A stretch of DNA of 64,000 nt from Hymenobacter sp. CRA2 (GCF_002007105.1 NZ_MVBC01000010.1:180852-244851); one strand, 5' to 3'; numbered from the stretch's first letter, positions 32,620 through 42,091 are shown. The notes: generated from the sequence alone by a model not told the origin. Made by a program: numbers and translations.

Positions 32620-33231
32620 ATGGCGCACCGTCATTTCATCCTGCACAAGCCCTGCGGCTACCTCAGCCAGTTTGTGAGCGAAGACGCCCGCGAGGCGCGC
32701 AAAAAACGCTTCCTGGGCGAGCTGTACGACTTTCCGGCGGGCACCATGGCCATCGGGCGGCTAGATGAGGAAAGCGAAGGACTGCTGCTGCTCACCACCA
32801 ACGGCCGCGTGAGCGAGCAAATCCGCAACGGTGGGGTGGAAAAGGAGTACTACGCGCAGGTCGACGGGCTCATCACCGACGAGGCTGTGGCCCGGCTGCA
32901 GCAGGGCGTGGAAATCGGCGTGCGCGACGTGAAATACCAGACCTCCAGCTGCCGCGCCCGCCGCCTGGAATCAGCCCCGGCGCTGGGCCCGCGCGGCAAG
33001 CGCATCCGCGACGAGCGGCACGGCCCCACCAGCTGGGTCAGCCTGACGCTGACGGAAGGCAAGTTTCGGCAGGTGCGCAAGATGACGGCGGCCGTGGGCT
33101 TTCCCACGCTGCGGCTGGTGCGGGTGCGTATCGGCGGGCTGTGGCTGGGCGGGATGGCCGCCGGGGAAGTGCGGGAAGTAGCCGATCTGGATGCAGCCGG
33201 CCCGGCAGCGGACTACCGCCCGGGGCGGTAA
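32620..33231 (+). CDS. rluE: 23S rRNA pseudouridine synthase (RluE/RsuA family)
   Basis: 203 residues from ATG 32620. MAHRHFILHKPCGYLSQF opens as in RluE; GRLDEESEGLLLLTTNG has the catalytic Asp (GRLDxxxxGLLLLT), and TLTEGKFRQVRKMTAAVG is the final RNA-binding motif. No S4 domain, as expected for RluE. It converts U2457 of 23S rRNA in E. coli. Its last 19 bases overlap the end of the converging lipoprotein gene. Confidence 0.88.
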   Translation: MAHRHFILHKPCGYLSQFVSEDAREARKKRFLGELYDFPAGTMAIGRLDEESEGLLLLTTNGRVSEQIRNGGVEKEYYAQVDGLITDEAVARLQQGVEIGVRDVKYQTSSCRARRLESAPALGPRGKRIRDERHGPTSWVSLTLTEGKFRQVRKMTAAVGFPTLRLVRVRIGGLWLGGMAAGEVREVADLDAAGPAADYRPGR

Positions 33232-34013
33232 TACAGGCGCCTGCCGTGGTAGCGGTAGTGGCCGGCGCGCAGGCCCGGCAGCTGGCAGCGTTTGCCGGTA
33301 TCGTTCACGTCGTAGCCCCCGCTGATAAGCACCTCGCGGCCGCGTACCTGCACGGTCCGCTCGCAGCCTTCCGTTATTTCCTCGGGCGCGAGGGTGTCGC
33401 CGTGCAGCAGCGCGTAGTCGGGAAAGGCTTCGGTGAAGTCGGCCAGGGTCGTGTGCAGCAGCAGTTGCTGCCGCGCCACGTCGATAACGTTGAGGGTGCG
33501 CCAACGGCTGCCCCCACCCGATCCATTGACTTCGCTGTGAATTTCCACGACGGCTTCGGGCGCGCCGCGGCCGTCCAAGTTGACCTCTGCGAGGGTAATA
33601 TCGCCCCGCTCACCGGAGGCCTTGTCGTCGTCAAATGTCAGCTCAAAGGACAGCCAGGCCGTGTCGCGTGGCGACGCCCGATACAGCAGATACTGGTCAT
33701 CAAACGCCAGCCAGCGGCCTTTGACTAGCTCAGTGGGCTCCCCAAGTTTCTCCCGCATATTGCGCAGCTCCGTGGCGCCTACCGTCTCGACGGCCAGCGG
33801 CCGGGGCCCCACCCGCTCGCCCATGGGCAGCAGCTGCCAGGGCTGGCCGGCAGCCGTTGGCGGAAGTGTTGACGGGAAGGTGTCGGTGGGCGGCGCGGGG
33901 GCTGGCGCGGCAACGGTGGCGGCGGGGCTTTCGGGCGCCTTGTTAGTGGCGCGTTCCGCAGTTTGGCCGCAGGCGCTCAGCAGCGCGGCGGCGCACAATG
34001 CACGGTATTTCAC
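33213..34013 (-). CDS. Lipoprotein, paralogue of the gene at 59267
   Basis: 266 residues; MKYRALCAAALLSAC is a lipoprotein signal. A long Ala/Pro linker (about 20-50) leads to a beta-rich domain with LTFDDDKASGERGDITLAEVN and ending LRAGHYRYHGRRLYYRPGR. The last segment matches the end of the protein at 59267 (LPAGRYRYQRGRVLR), and both share the lipoprotein-linker-domain plan. It faces rluE with a 19-base overlap of the coding ends. Function unknown. Confidence 0.7.
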   Translation of the reverse strand: MKYRALCAAALLSACGQTAERATNKAPESPAATVAAPAPAPPTDTFPSTLPPTAAGQPWQLLPMGERVGPRPLAVETVGATELRNMREKLGEPTELVKGRWLAFDDQYLLYRASPRDTAWLSFELTFDDDKASGERGDITLAEVNLDGRGAPEAVVEIHSEVNGSGGGSRWRTLNVIDVARQQLLLHTTLADFTEAFPDYALLHGDTLAPEEITEGCERTVQVRGREVLISGGYDVNDTGKRCQLPGLRAGHYRYHGRRLYYRPGR

Positions 34014-34052
34014 TAGCGGATAGGTAACGGCCCGGAACGAGGCTTAGCAAAG

Positions 34053-35579
34053 ATGCAGCTGGTCGTTTTATCTTCCGGCATGTTATCCGTGCTATTCCGC
34101 GTTCCAGCCTTATTTATCCTGCTGAACCTGCTGACTGCGCCGCTACGGCTGGCGGCCCAGTCCTCCGACGCCTACCTCACGCGCATTCCCGACCCCAAAC
34201 GCCTGGGCGAAACCTACGTCAGCAACCCCGACGGCATCCTGGCGGCCGCGACCGTGGCCGAACTCAACACCACGCTGCGGGCCCTGGACCAGAGCGGCCG
34301 CGCGCACATCGACGTAGTGGTGGCGCAGAGCATCGGCGAGGCCGTGCCCAAAACGGCGGCCACGGCGCTGTTTAACCGCTGGAAAATCGGTGACCCGACC
34401 AAGAACAACGGCCTGCTGATGCTGCTGGTGATGGACCAGCGGCGGGTGGAGTTCGAAACCGGCTACGGTCTGGAAGCCGATGTGCCCGACGTGGTGTGCT
34501 ACCGCATTCAGCAGCGCTACATGGTGCCCGCCCTGCGCGCCGGCCAGCCCGACGAAGCCGTGCGCCAGGGCGTGGCGGCCCTCATTCGCCAGCTCGGCAC
34601 CGGCTCCTTCGAGGAGGAAGCGGCCTCGGGCGTGACCCTGGGCCTGACTGAGGACACGGCGGAGGCGGGCAGTACCGACGCGGAACTTTACCCCGAAGCC
34701 CCGACAAGCTCCCCGCTGCTGCCTGTGTTCGGCACGCTGCTTATCGGGCTGGCGGCCCTGGTGCTCTACAGCACGCTGTGGTACCGCACCACGCAGGGGC
34801 ACCCGCACCGGGAGGCACTGGCTTTGGTTATCCTGCTGCCGTTTGGCCTGATTCTGCTGGCGTTTTTCTCAACGGGTGGCCTGAATGGCTGGCTGCTGCT
34901 GGTGGTGGCATACCTGCTACCAGGGGCGTATTTGTGGGCCTATTTTCGCCGTGTGGGGCGCACGTTGATCCAGCAATACGCCGGCCGCAGCCGCCACGCC
35001 CAATACACCTATCTGCGGCAGGCCCACCACGGGCTGGGCTTTGCGCCCTACGTGTTTCCGCTGCCGCTGGTGTGGTACTGGGCCCGGCACCAGCAGCAGC
35101 TACAAGCCCTACGCGAAACGCCGTATAGCTGTCCGAGCTGCAGCCGGCCCATGCGCCGCCTGGGCGAAGACGAGGAAGATGCGTTTCTGCAGGCGGGTGA
35201 GCAGGTGGAGGAAAAGCTCCGCTCCGTGGACCACGACGTGTGGCACTGCGACGCCTGCCAGCACACCCTCAAGCTCAACTACCCCGACCCCGGCACCGAG
35301 GCGCAGCCCTGCCCGGCGTGCCACTACCGCACGCTGCTGGATGCCGGCCGGCAGGTGGTGACGCACGCCACTTACGAGGCCGGCGGCTGGGGCTGGGACA
35401 TGACCCGCTGCCGCCATTGCGGCCACGAGCAGAAAACCCGCTTCACCACGCCGCGCCTGACCCGTAGCTCGTCGGGCGGCTCGTCTTTCTCAAGCGGGTC
35501 CTCGTCCTCGTCAGGCGGCTCGTGGTCCAGCAGCAGCGGGGGCTCGTCGGGTGGCGGCGGGGCGGGCAGCAGCTGGTAA
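34053..35579 (+). CDS. TPM-domain membrane protein with zinc-ribbon-like repeats
   Basis: 508 residues (start 34053, or ATG 34080). After a signal-type segment, residues about 50-175 are a TPM domain (VSNPDGILAAATVAELNTTL, GLLMLLVMDQRRVEFETGYGLE). Three membrane helices follow (about 230-310). The C-terminal third has four CxxC pairs (CPSC, CDAC, CPAC, CRHC), probably two zinc ribbons, and ends in a Ser/Gly tail closing GSSW as in YgcG-type proteins. The domain is linked to membrane protein repair or phosphatase activity in other organisms; here the function is open. Confidence 0.75.
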   Translation: MQLVVLSSGMLSVLFRVPALFILLNLLTAPLRLAAQSSDAYLTRIPDPKRLGETYVSNPDGILAAATVAELNTTLRALDQSGRAHIDVVVAQSIGEAVPKTAATALFNRWKIGDPTKNNGLLMLLVMDQRRVEFETGYGLEADVPDVVCYRIQQRYMVPALRAGQPDEAVRQGVAALIRQLGTGSFEEEAASGVTLGLTEDTAEAGSTDAELYPEAPTSSPLLPVFGTLLIGLAALVLYSTLWYRTTQGHPHREALALVILLPFGLILLAFFSTGGLNGWLLLVVAYLLPGAYLWAYFRRVGRTLIQQYAGRSRHAQYTYLRQAHHGLGFAPYVFPLPLVWYWARHQQQLQALRETPYSCPSCSRPMRRLGEDEEDAFLQAGEQVEEKLRSVDHDVWHCDACQHTLKLNYPDPGTEAQPCPACHYRTLLDAGRQVVTHATYEAGGWGWDMTRCRHCGHEQKTRFTTPRLTRSSSGGSSFSSGSSSSSGGSWSSSSGGSSGGGGAGSSW

Positions 35580-35702
35580 CGGCGCCGCAGCCCAAAACGG
35601 TGCCGGGGTGGGCGAAGCAGTACCGGCTGCCTCGCCCACCCCAGCGGAATCATCGTACGGGAATCAGGTCACTAAGAATAAAAAAGCGGCAGCGCACCGG
35701 AC

Positions 35703-36325
35703 TTAGTTCAGATCCATGCGGCCTTTTTCGCCTTCCACGCCCGTGTCGCGGCGCTTGCTGGGCTTCACCGTCTTCTTGCCGAATTTGTAGTTGAAGCTCA
35801 GGCGCACGAAGCGGCTTTCGGCCTTGCCCACGTTCATGGAGCGCACGCCGGCGTTCAGCACCTCGTAGCGGTTGCGCTGGGTGTTCAGCACGTCCGAGAC
35901 GTTGAGCGCGAAAGTGCCCGCGCCCTGCAACACCGACTTGGACACGCCCAGGTCCAGGCCATAGCGCGACTTGAAGGCCAGCCCCCCGAACGTCATCGGC
36001 GACATGTACATGCCCGACACTTCGGCCTTGAAGCCCTTAGGCAGGGTGATGGTGTGATTGGAGGACAGGAACACCGAGGGCCGGGCGCCGCCGAGGCCGC
36101 TGCTGGCGCTCAGCTTGGCGTACGACACGCCCAGCGTGGTCACCGTCGCCCATTTGTTGTTCAGCAGCGGCTTCACCAGCGTTACCGAGCCGTCCAGGCT
36201 TTCGGCGCTGCGAAAGTTCTGGTAGGAGTTGATAACCACGTTCGTCGCCTCGTCTTTGCGGTAGGTTTCCATCAGCACGTTGGTGTGGTGGCCGTAGCTG
36301 ATGGCGGTGCTCAGCAGCCCCTGGC
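35703..36325 (-). pseudogene. C-terminal fragment of an outer-membrane beta-barrel protein
   Basis: About 207 residues in frame to the stop at 35703. The sequence (TAISYGHHTNVLMETYRKDEAT, FLSSNHTITLPKGFKAEVSGMY, ALNVSDVLNTQRNRYEVL, FVRLSFNYKFGKK) is the end of a TonB-dependent receptor-type barrel (outer membrane beta-barrel family). The plug and first strands, which should lie to the right, are missing: at about 36326 the sequence changes into another gene's end on the other strand. Product is not expected to be functional. Confidence 0.75.
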
Positions 36326-36458
36326 GCACCGCTCCTTTATCGTGGCCGCCGCCCACATCAAGCTGCTGCAGGCCGAGCACGTCATCCTCAACGACAACAC
36401 CTACATTCCCATCGGCAGCTCCTACAAGCCGGAGCTGCTGGCTTATTGCAAGAAGTAG
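36326..36458 (+). pseudogene. C-terminal fragment of a LytTR DNA-binding regulator
   Basis: Reading from 36327, HRSFIVAAAHIKLLQAEHVI then LNDNTYIPIGSSYKPELLAY ends in CKK and TAG at 36458. The pattern [HK]-[KR]-S-[FY]-I-V followed by IPIG-x-x-[YF] is the end of LytTR domains. No receiver domain or LytTR start is left. Together with the barrel fragment, this shows a deletion that took the 5' halves of two divergent neighbours. Confidence 0.75.
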
Positions 36459-36485
36459 CGCCGACTGTGAGGCCTGAAATCGTCC

Positions 36486-36584
36486 GTCATCCTGAGGCGC
36501 AGCCGAAGGCCCTTCTTGCCCTGAACGAGTCGTTTGGACGATGGTCGGTCGGCAGTGAGAAGGGCCTTCCTGCGTCAGGGTGAC
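36486..36584. repeat. Interspersed palindrome, family 3
   Basis: Left arm starts gtcatcctgaggcgcagccg, right arm ends tgcgtcagggtgac; the inner cores (aaggcccttctt / agaagggcctt) pair. A third palindromic repeat type, different from families 1 and 2, directly beyond the deletion scar. Confidence 0.65.
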
Positions 36585-36642
36585 GGGGTAAACAACGACT
36601 TAGGTCGTCCACATAGCTGGTGTCGTTGCTGGCCCGCTTTGG

Positions 36643-36650
36643 TATCTTTG
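36643..36650 (+). promoter_or_regulatory. TATCTTTG promoter -7 box
   Basis: Exact TAnnTTTG, 45 bases before the chosen ATG of the PhnA-like gene. Confidence 0.5.
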
Positions 36651-36694
36651 CTCGCTTCCCACGGCGTATGCGGCGCTTTTACCCCAGCCTTTAC

Positions 36695-36904
36695 ATGGAA
36701 ACCAAAGACAGCAACGGCAACCTGCTCAACGACGGCGACGCCGTCACGCTCATCAAGGACCTGAAAGTGAAAGGCTCCTCGCAGACGCTCAAGCGCGGCA
36801 CCGTGGTCAAGAACATCCGCCTCACCAACAGCCCGGCCGAAGTGGAAGGCCGCGCCGGCGGCTCGATGATGGTGCTGCGCACGGAGTTCCTGAAGAAAGC
36901 CTAA
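36695..36904 (+). CDS. PhnA C-terminal domain protein (YjdM-like, short)
   Basis: 69 residues from ATG 36695; an upstream ATG at 36668 adds residues that look non-coding. [41 protein letters not shown] and LRTEFLKKA match the SH3-like C-terminal domain of YjdM/PhnA. The N-terminal zinc ribbon is absent, which is common for the short Bacteroidota form. Despite its name, a phosphonate role is not shown. Seven bases separate it from the next gene. Confidence 0.85.
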   Translation: METKDSNGNLLNDGDAVTLIKDLKVKGSSQTLKRGTVVKNIRLTNSPAEVEGRAGGSMMVLRTEFLKKA

Positions 36905-36910
36905 GCCGCC

Positions 36911-37456
36911 GTGGCCGCCCCCACCCTTTCCGTGCGCGAGCTGCAGCCGGCCGACATCGAGCCGCTGGCCGACTACTGGCTGAACTCCTCGCCGGCGCAC
37001 CTGACGGGCATGGGCGTGGATCTGGCCAAGATGCCCGGCCGCGCCGAGTGGATAGCCATGCTCACCGAGCAACTGCACACGCCGGGGCCGGCCAAACAGT
37101 CGTACTGCCTGATTTTCGAGGTAGACGGCCGGGCGGTGGGCCACACCAACATCAACCAGATCCGGCCTGGCGAGCAGGCCCACATGCACCTGCATTTATG
37201 GGACGCCGAAGTGCGCCGCCAGGGCCTGGGCAGCGCCTTGGTGCGGCTGGCGCTGCCGCGCTTTTTTGCCGCCTACGAGCTGCAGCGGCTGTACTGCGAG
37301 CCGTACGCGCTGAACCCCGCGCCCAACCGCACCCTGGCCCGGCTGGGCTTCGCCTTTGAGCGGGAGTACGTGACCACGCCCGGCTGGCTGAATTTTGAGC
37401 AGCCGGTGAAGCGCTGGATGCTCACGCGCGAGCAATTGGCTCAGCTACCAGCCTAA
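36911..37456 (+). CDS. GNAT N-acetyltransferase
   Basis: 181 residues from a GTG at 36911. LSVRELQPADIEPLADYWLN is the opening strand-helix, DAEVRRQGLGSALVRLALP carries the acetyl-CoA loop (RQGLGS), and ALNPAPNRTLARLGFAFE the C-terminal motif. It is probably co-transcribed with the PhnA-like gene (six bases between). Substrate unknown. Confidence 0.82.
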   Translation: MAAPTLSVRELQPADIEPLADYWLNSSPAHLTGMGVDLAKMPGRAEWIAMLTEQLHTPGPAKQSYCLIFEVDGRAVGHTNINQIRPGEQAHMHLHLWDAEVRRQGLGSALVRLALPRFFAAYELQRLYCEPYALNPAPNRTLARLGFAFEREYVTTPGWLNFEQPVKRWMLTREQLAQLPA

Positions 37457-37590
37457 ACCCGGCGCCCAGCCTCCGTATAAACCCTTAAAGCAGTGCTGTC
37501 GAGCCGGCTCACAGCTTAACACCCACCCGCGCATTGCGTAGAGCCAACAGCGGCGCCCCGCGCCGGCCTGTTACTCCTGTTGACTACGCG

Positions 37591-38691
37591 ATGAAACACC
37601 TGCTTGCTCTTGGCCTTGGCCTGCTTCTGCTGCTTACCGGCTGCAACAACGATGACGACGACGCGACAACGCCAGGCGTCACGTCGCTGAATGTGACGCC
37701 CACGCTGGTAGCCACTTCCGCCAACGTGCTCTGGACCGGCGTAGCCGTGACGCCGCAGGGCCGGGTGTTTGCCAATTTCCCGCGCATGGATACCGACACC
37801 ATCCCGTACTCGGTGGCGGAAGTGAGCGGCAGCCAGGCCACGCCTTTCCCCGACGCGGGCTGGAACACCTGGAGCCGGGGCATGGCGCCGCAAAACAAGT
37901 TTGTGTGCGTGCAGAGCGTGTACACCGACGCCTCCGGCGCGCTGTGGGTGCTGGATGCGGCCTCGCCGCAGATGCGCGGCGTGGTGCCGGGCGGGGCCAA
38001 GCTGCTGAAGTTTGACCCCGTTAGCCGACAGCTGCTGCAACGCGTCGATTTCGACGAGACGGTGGTGTACCCCACGAGCTACCTCAACGACGTGCGCATT
38101 GATACGCAGCTCAACTACGCCTACATCACCGACTCCGGGGCGGGCGCCATCATCGTGGTAAACCTGGGCACCGGCCGGTCCCGGCGCCTCCTGGGCACGC
38201 ACCCTTCTACCAAGTCGGAAAACCTGATTCTGACGGTGGAAAACCGTGTGTGGCGCAACGCCAGCGGCGAACTGCCCTCCATCGATGCCGACGGCATTGC
38301 TCTGTCGCCCAGCCGCGAGTACCTCTACTTTCACGCCCTGACGGCCCGCGCCCTTTACCGCATTGCTACTGCCGCCCTACGCGACGAAACCCTGTCGGCC
38401 GCGCAGCTGGGCCAGCGCGTGGAGTACCTCGGCGACACCAACGCGCCCGACGGTATGATCTTCGATGCCGCCGGCAACCTCTACCTGACCGACGTCCAAA
38501 ACAATGCCGTGACGCGCATCACGCCGGGCGGCGAGCTGCAGCTGGTGGCCCAGGACGCCCAGCTGAAGTGGCCTGACAGCTTCTCCGTGGGCCCCGACGG
38601 CGCCCTTTACGTCACGACTTCGCAACTGCACATTCCCCGCGCCCAGCGCACCGAGCCGTTCCGCATCTTCAAGCTGGTGCTGCCGCAATAA
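37591..38691 (+). CDS. Lipoprotein of the SMP-30/major royal jelly (yellow) propeller family
   Basis: 366 residues; MKHLLALGLGLLLLLTGC is a lipoprotein signal followed by an Asp-rich stretch (NNDDDDAT). VLWTGVAVTPQGRVFANFPR, VYTDASGALWVLDAASPQ, NDVRIDTQLNYAYITDSGAGAIIVV and SIDADGIALSPSREYLYFH are the blade motifs of MRJP/yellow proteins. It is a six-bladed propeller on the outer or periplasmic face; ligand unknown. Confidence 0.85.
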   Translation: MKHLLALGLGLLLLLTGCNNDDDDATTPGVTSLNVTPTLVATSANVLWTGVAVTPQGRVFANFPRMDTDTIPYSVAEVSGSQATPFPDAGWNTWSRGMAPQNKFVCVQSVYTDASGALWVLDAASPQMRGVVPGGAKLLKFDPVSRQLLQRVDFDETVVYPTSYLNDVRIDTQLNYAYITDSGAGAIIVVNLGTGRSRRLLGTHPSTKSENLILTVENRVWRNASGELPSIDADGIALSPSREYLYFHALTARALYRIATAALRDETLSAAQLGQRVEYLGDTNAPDGMIFDAAGNLYLTDVQNNAVTRITPGGELQLVAQDAQLKWPDSFSVGPDGALYVTTSQLHIPRAQRTEPFRIFKLVLPQ

Positions 38692-38710
38692 CGCGCGGCA
38701 GGCCTCAGCT

Positions 38711-38773
38711 GACCAACCGCCAGGCGGCGGGCGTTTCTTATCTGGAGAAGCGCCCGCCGCTTGGTGGTTGGTC
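38711..38773. terminator. Bidirectional terminator
   Basis: 23-base arms (38711-38733 / 38751-38773) pair with two wobble-compatible mismatches, between converging genes at 37591 and 38772; the right arm touches the stop codon of the latter. Confidence 0.75.
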
Positions 38774-39317
38774 AGCCCTGCCGAGCCGCTTCCAGAATCT
38801 TGGCGGCCGTGTGCACGAAGCGCGTGGTCGTTTGCTTGCCGAACAGCTTGTCCAGAAACGCTGTGGACGCGGGCGGCCGCCCGCCGATAAGGTGCCAGAT
38901 GACGAAGGCCTCGCGCTCGGTCAGGTACACAATTTCGTAGTCGCCCTTGGGTGAGCGGTGTGGCAAGGCCAGCTCGGCGGGCGCTGGCTGCGCTAACAGC
39001 ATCAGGCACAGCCGCATGTCGTCGGTGACGGTATACTGCCGGAAGGGCTCCAGGGCCAGCACCTGCGCCAGCTCGTCGGTAGTGCGCAGAAACACGGGTA
39101 CAGCGTAGCCCAGGCGCTGCTGCAGATGGGCTTCGAGCCGGGCGGCCAGGACGGCCCGGTCCGTATCGGCGGGTGCGTCGAAGAACACATTGCCCGTCTG
39201 GATGTAGGTGCGCACGCGCGGCAGGCCGAGGTCGGTGAAGTGCTGACGCAGCGCCTCCATACTCACGCGGTGCCCGCCCACGTTGATGCCGCGCAGCAGG
39301 GCAATGTAGGTTGTCAT
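38772..39317 (-). CDS. DUF1697 protein
   Basis: 181 residues from ATG 39317. MTTYIALLRGINVGGHRVSM is the family's signature start, with YIQTGNVFFDA next and a C-terminal FLDKLFGKQTTTRFVHTAAKI. DUF1697 proteins are small single-domain proteins common in bacteria with no proven function. The stop overlaps the arm of the terminator. Confidence 0.9.
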   Translation of the reverse strand: MTTYIALLRGINVGGHRVSMEALRQHFTDLGLPRVRTYIQTGNVFFDAPADTDRAVLAARLEAHLQQRLGYAVPVFLRTTDELAQVLALEPFRQYTVTDDMRLCLMLLAQPAPAELALPHRSPKGDYEIVYLTEREAFVIWHLIGGRPPASTAFLDKLFGKQTTTRFVHTAAKILEAARQG

Positions 39318-39856
39318 GACTCGAAGCGGTAAAGGGAATGGTCCGGCAAGATAGATGCTGCCACCCGGCAGAGCGGCGCACTCAGCCAGTGGCGGCCCGC
39401 TGAAACGCCAGCCCGGCGCTGAGCTCGACACCGCCCGCAAAAAAATCCCGGCACCGCAATTGTTTTTTATCCGGACCTGGCGTGTGGCGTAAGCGCGCGG
39501 AGCACCGGGCCGTGGGGGTGAGCAGCGCGCAATCAGCGCCAAGGCCCGCGCGGCAGTGCGTGCGAAGCGTACGCCTCCATGCGTGTGCATTAAGCGTTCA
39601 GTGGCAAAGCAAAATAGTATTTTGCCCGGTTTATTAGTTTTTATTTCTGCACAAAAGGCATTTAGCTTAGGCAGCTGATTCGTCGGTTTCCCAGCGCCTT
39701 TTCCCTCGCCCGCGCCCGACGACGCCCTGCTTCCTGCCATCTGGCGCCCCGGCCCCGCTGCTACCAGTGGAGCCCTCCGGCGCATGCCTACACCGGGCCG
39801 GCCCTACGCCAGCCCGGCCGCTGCCACTTCCATTTCCCACCACAACCAATTCTCCT
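39318..39856. other. Intergenic region upstream of the GH64 gene
   Basis: 539 bases without a convincing gene. An AT-rich patch at about 39600-39665 (agtattttgcccggtttatt near its start) probably holds the promoter of the GH64 gene. An in-frame extension of that gene to 39767 is Pro/Arg-rich and lacks signal-peptide character, so it was not used. Confidence 0.5.
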
Positions 39857-42091
39857 ATGAAAAAGCGTACGCTCTATTCCCTGCTTACCCTGCTGCTCGG
39901 CGCGCTGCTGCCGCTGAGCAGCTGGGCCCAGACCAGCATTCCGTTTACCATTGCCAACAATTCGCCCTACCCCGACTCGGACCTGTACGTGGCCATCGTG
40001 GGTAAGGACGCGGCCGGCAACCACCTCTGGATCAACGCCGCCACCAGCCAGGTGCTGCCCATGTCCTCCTCGTACAACACGGTGACCGGGCCGACCTACA
40101 ACGGCAACACCGGCCCGGGCCTGAACTCGAAGTACGCCGCCTGCTTTACACGGCTGAGCAACATCCCGAACAAGACCTTCACCCTGCCTGGTATTGTCGG
40201 CTGCCGGGTGTTCATCGCGCAGGGCCAGCAGCTATACCTGTACTTCTTCGGGCCGTCGGGGGCGCCTTCGGGCTACGCCGCGCCCGACTTCCAGAACCCC
40301 AGCGACCCGAACAAGGGTATCCGCTACGAGTTCATTGAGCTGACCAACGACCAGTACGGCTTCTTCGGCAACCACACCCGCGTGGACTCCTACCACTACC
40401 CGATGGGCCTGGAGCTGTGGGGCAATGGCGGCTACTACAAGCGCGCCGGCGAGGTGAAAAGCCACGCCGACATTCTGGCCGCCTACCAGAGCTTTGCGCC
40501 CACGGCGTTTCAGAGCCTGCTAAATACCTCGGCCGGTACCATCACCTGCCCCGGCAAGTCGCCGGCATTTCAGGCCGGTGGGGCGCAGGCCAACTACTTC
40601 GGCGCGTACATCGATGCCATCTGGAGCAAGTACGTCAACGAGGACTTGATCTTTAATGCCGGCGACGCGGGCGTGTTCAAGGGCCGTGTCAGCAACGGAC
40701 GGCTGACGTTGGTGGGCCAGTCGGGCGGCTTCGCCGGGCGCACGGGCATCGTGACGCGCAAGCCCACGACGCAGGAAGTGCTGGAAGGCAAAGGCGTGCT
40801 GGACAACCGCGTGGGCGACGGGCCCTGCGACCTAGCGGTGCAGGCGCAGCTGTGCGCGGCCATCAACCGCCACGTGGTGAACACCACTACCACTAACCCC
40901 GGCCAGCAGAACTGGTACGACGCCACCAAGTACTACCTGACGGCTCCGGCCAACTATTACGCCCGCTTCTGGCACCAGGGCGGCATCAGCGTGGACAACC
41001 TCAACTACGGCTTTGCCTACGACGACGTGAACGACCAGTCTTCGAGCCTGCTCACCCCGCAGCCGACGAAAGTAGTGGCTACGTTTGGGGGCTTCTTCGG
41101 CCTCGGCGGCACTACGCCGCCCCTGGCTACGGGCGTGGCTACCATGTACAAAGACTGCAACTACACCGGCACGGCCGTAAACCTGCCCGTGGGCGACTAC
41201 AACCTGGCGGCTTTGCAGAGCCGGGGCATTCTGAACGACGACGTTTCCTCGCTCAAAGTCAATGCCGGTTACGAAGTAGTGCTCTACGAAAACGACAACT
41301 TCGCGGGCTCCTCGCTCACGGTGGGCAGCGCCGGCAATAGCTGCCTGGTGAACAACGTGCTGGGCACGGGCAACTGGAACGACAAGGCCACCTCGCTGCG
41401 GGTGCGCGCGGCCACTACCTCAACCTTCAGCGTGCAGCTGGAAGCCGAAGCGGCCAACGTGAACAACGGCATGACCGTGGAAACGTGCTCGGAAGGCGGG
41501 CAGGACATGGGCTTCGTGGACGCGGGCGACTACCTGGTGTGGAACAACGTTACCTTCCCCACTACGGGCAGCTACACCATCGAATACCGCGTGGCCAGCG
41601 GGGCCAGCGGCGGCACCATCTCGGCCGATTTGAACGCGGGCGCCACCCAGCTGGGCAGCACCACCATCCCCGGCACGGGCAGCTGGCAGACCTGGACCAC
41701 CGTTTCCAGAACCGTCACCCTGAACGCCGGCACCTACAACTTCGGCATCTACGCTCAGTCCGCTGGCTGGAACCTCAACTGGGTGCGCATCTCCAAGGCC
41801 GGCGCCGCCCGCATGGCTTCGGCACCGGATCAGTCGCTGGAAAAGGCCAGAACCGCTGACCTGCAAGCCACGACGCTGTACCCCAACCCAGCCGTGGACC
41901 AGCTGCACCTGAATGGCCCGGCCGCGCTGCGCGGCAGCCAGTACCGCATCCTGAACCAGTTTGGGCGGCCCGTGGCCAGCGGCACGCTCACGCAGCAGCC
42001 CTTGGCCGTGCGCCACTTGCCCGCCGGCGTATACACGCTGGTGGTAGTGAGCAAAGACGGCCAAACGGTTACGCGCCGGTTTATGAAATAA
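39857..42091 (+). CDS. Secreted GH64 beta-1,3-glucanase with crystallin, CBM6 and T9SS domains
   Basis: 744 residues from ATG 39857. Signal peptide to SSWAQ (about 25). Residues about 26-400 are GH64 (SIPFTIANNSPYPDSDLYV, YFFGPSG, RYEFIELTN, DAIWSKYVNEDL), which cuts laminarin-type glucan. Residues about 430-520 are two beta/gamma-crystallin-type Greek keys (YKDCNYTGTAVNLPVGDY, VVLYENDNFAGSSLTV). Residues about 526-645 are a CBM6 (EAEAANVNNG, FVDAGDYLVWNNVTF, LNWVRIS). A T9SS sorting domain ends the chain (TLYPNPAVDQLHL, PAGVYTLVVVSKDGQ). It suggests attack on fungal or algal glucan. Confidence 0.88.
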   Translation: MKKRTLYSLLTLLLGALLPLSSWAQTSIPFTIANNSPYPDSDLYVAIVGKDAAGNHLWINAATSQVLPMSSSYNTVTGPTYNGNTGPGLNSKYAACFTRLSNIPNKTFTLPGIVGCRVFIAQGQQLYLYFFGPSGAPSGYAAPDFQNPSDPNKGIRYEFIELTNDQYGFFGNHTRVDSYHYPMGLELWGNGGYYKRAGEVKSHADILAAYQSFAPTAFQSLLNTSAGTITCPGKSPAFQAGGAQANYFGAYIDAIWSKYVNEDLIFNAGDAGVFKGRVSNGRLTLVGQSGGFAGRTGIVTRKPTTQEVLEGKGVLDNRVGDGPCDLAVQAQLCAAINRHVVNTTTTNPGQQNWYDATKYYLTAPANYYARFWHQGGISVDNLNYGFAYDDVNDQSSSLLTPQPTKVVATFGGFFGLGGTTPPLATGVATMYKDCNYTGTAVNLPVGDYNLAALQSRGILNDDVSSLKVNAGYEVVLYENDNFAGSSLTVGSAGNSCLVNNVLGTGNWNDKATSLRVRAATTSTFSVQLEAEAANVNNGMTVETCSEGGQDMGFVDAGDYLVWNNVTFPTTGSYTIEYRVASGASGGTISADLNAGATQLGSTTIPGTGSWQTWTTVSRTVTLNAGTYNFGIYAQSAGWNLNWVRISKAGAARMASAPDQSLEKARTADLQATTLYPNPAVDQLHLNGPAALRGSQYRILNQFGRPVASGTLTQQPLAVRHLPAGVYTLVVVSKDGQTVTRRFMK

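Noticed and set aside
39767..39856. Upstream extension of the GH64 gene
   Set aside because: Pro/Arg-rich codons before a clean signal peptide starting at 39857; the ATG at 39857 fits better.
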